DNA of 6,584 nt from Deltaproteobacteria bacterium RIFCSPLOWO2_12_FULL_60_16 (GTDB taxonomy: Bacteria; Desulfobacterota; Binatia; UBA9968), in the NCBI GenBank assembly GCA_001798565.1, contig MGSR01000159.1, forward strand, positions 1 to 6,584, written 5' to 3'. The notes under the pieces were generated by a model. The model was given only the letters and a program-made list of their open reading frames with translations. It was not told the origin of the DNA and did no database searches. Below, piece by piece: positions 5,482 to 6,584 of this stretch. The translations under genes and the position numbers were made by a program. The first letter of the stretch is position 1; every line of letters starts with the position of its first letter.

Positions 5482-6584
5482 AAAGCCCGGACCATGGCCT
5501 TAAAGGCCTTTCCCCTTTCCGCGTAGTTCTGAAACATGTCAAAGCTCGAGCAGGCGGGAGAGAGCAGAACGATATCTCCCGGCCCGGCGCTGCGGTAGGC
5601 CTCCCGGACCGCCGCCTCGAGATCGTCCACGATGAGGGTTTTGGTCAGGCGACCGAGCGCGCTGCGGATCTTTTCCTTCGCGGCGCCGAACAGTACGAGC
5701 TTCTTGACCTTGCGTTTCACCTCGTCTTCCAGCACCCGGTAGTCTCCCCCCTTGTCGACGCCTCCGGCGATCCAGACTACCGGGACCGAAAAGCTCGCGA
5801 GAGATTTCACGGCCGCGCCCACATTGGTGCCTTTGGAGTCGTTGTAGAACCGGATGCCGTTCTTTTCGCGCACGAATTCCAGCCGGTGCTCGAGCCCGGG
5901 AAACCCCTCGATCACCTTCTGGATGGCGCCCGCGGGCGCCCCGACGCACTTCACCGCCGCAATCGCGGCCATCATATTCTCGACGTTGTGGACCCCCTGG
6001 ATTTTCACCCGGGCGAGAGAGAATTTTTCCTCGCGACCCTCCCCGCGCCAGATCATCTCGCCCGCGGTCGCATAGACCCCGTCGCGCACCTCCTCCCAGC
6101 CGAACGAAACCACCCGCGAGCGGACACGCTCCCGGAGGGGCCACACCAGCGGGTCATCGCGATTGAGAACCGCGATGTCCTCGCCCGCCTGCGCGGCGAA
6201 GATCCTCTTCTTGGCGTTGCCATAGGAGACAAAGTCCGGATAGCGGTCCAGGTGATCCTCGGTGAGATTCAGCAGTAGCGCGACTTTCGGGCGGAACTCC
6301 TCCACCCACTCGAGCTGAAAACTGCTCACCTCGACCACGCCCCAGTCCCAGTTGTCGCCGAGGAAGCCGATCAGGGGCGCGCCGATGTTTCCGCCGACAA
6401 AAGTCTTTAGGCCTCTCGCCTTGAGCATCTCGCCGATCAGCGTGGTGGTCGTGCTCTTGCCGTTGGTGCCGGTGACGGCCACTAACGGAAACCGAGTAAA
6501 ACGATACGCCAGCTCCATCTCGCTCAGTATCGGAATGCCTCTTTGGCCCGCCTCCCGGAGAAGAGGATTGTCCTCAGGAACGCC
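5478..6584 (-). CDS. murD: UDP-N-acetylmuramoyl-L-alanine:D-glutamate ligase MurD, 5' end cut by window
   Basis: MurD is the cytoplasmic ATP-dependent ligase that adds D-glutamate to UDP-MurNAc-L-Ala. The frame stays open to the right edge of the window, so the visible 368 residues lack roughly the first 80 of a usual protein of about 450. Visible-fragment residues 1-29, ahead of and including the Met at 6518, read like the MurD N-domain end (GVPEDNPLLREA, then PILSEMELAYRF), so the internal ATG at 6518 is not the start. Motifs, in fragment numbering: P-loop GTNGKSTTT at 39-47; EVSSFQLE at 85-92; NLTEDHLDRY at 106-115; AKKRI at 124-128, whose first Lys is the probable carbamylated lysine; HRLEF at 233-237; NDSKGTN at 248-254; and the C-domain LSPACSSFDMF at 341-351. 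The last motif separates MurD from MurC, MurE and MurF. The TGA stop overlaps the ftsW ATG by 4 nt, which suggests translational coupling. All ligase motifs in view are intact. Confidence 0.97.
   Translation of the reverse strand, partial: GVPEDNPLLREAGQRGIPILSEMELAYRFTRFPLVAVTGTNGKSTTTTLIGEMLKARGLKTFVGGNIGAPLIGFLGDNWDWGVVEVSSFQLEWVEEFRPKVALLLNLTEDHLDRYPDFVSYGNAKKRIFAAQAGEDIAVLNRDDPLVWPLRERVRSRVVSFGWEEVRDGVYATAGEMIWRGEGREEKFSLARVKIQGVHNVENMMAAIAAVKCVGAPAGAIQKVIEGFPGLEHRLEFVREKNGIRFYNDSKGTNVGAAVKSLASFSVPVVWIAGGVDKGGDYRVLEDEVKRKVKKLVLFGAAKEKIRSALGRLTKTLIVDDLEAAVREAYRSAGPGDIVLLSPACSSFDMFQNYAERGKAFKAMVRAL

Noticed and set aside
6453..6518. murD starting at the internal ATG at 6518
   Set aside because: The 22 codons before it, up to the window edge, continue conserved MurD sequence without a stop, so the true start is outside the window.

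Overview
This window is a stretch of the division and cell-wall (dcw) cluster of a Gram-negative, GC-rich bacterium. All six genes lie on the minus strand and read from the right edge to the left: murD (5' end cut by the window edge), ftsW, murG, murC, murB, ftsQ. The gene content and order are classical. FtsQ and a MurB with the Ser and Arg catalytic motifs fit a diderm. The GC-rich coding sequence and murC-murB-ftsQ with no ddl before ftsQ are compatible with an uncultured deltaproteobacterium-like, NC10- or Rokubacteria-like lineage, but the taxon is an impression from memory and cannot be settled here.

Layout along the minus strand: murD ends at 5478 and overlaps the ftsW start by 4 nt (ATGA). 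ftsW ends at 4387 and murG starts 2 nt later, with a good Shine-Dalgarno sequence inside the ftsW 3' end. murG ends at 3317. An 89-nt gap follows, filled almost completely by a 9-nt-period degenerate repeat array that is also a large imperfect palindrome. murC runs from 3227 to 1857. A 45-nt gap with an 8-nt-period repeat and a small hairpin follows. murB runs from 1811 to 849, then after 5 nt comes ftsQ (843 to 28). A 7-nt-period repeat begins at the ftsQ stop codon and the window ends there; ftsA would be the expected next gene but is not visible.

Together MurB, MurC and MurD carry out cytoplasmic steps of peptidoglycan precursor synthesis (UDP-MurNAc formation, L-Ala addition, D-Glu addition). 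MurG converts lipid I to lipid II on the inner face of the membrane, FtsW polymerises lipid II at the septum, and FtsQ is a bitopic divisome protein that helps recruit and control the septal synthase. One polycistronic transcript is the likely arrangement.

The genes themselves look intact and ordinary, and I see no undescribed enzymatic or defence system. The part the genes do not explain is in the gaps. Every intergenic space longer than 5 nt holds its own short-period repeat, with periods 9, 8 and 7 and unrelated unit sequences, and each contains inverted copies able to fold. The murG-murC array is the most striking of the three. There is no gene-free stretch over 300 bases.
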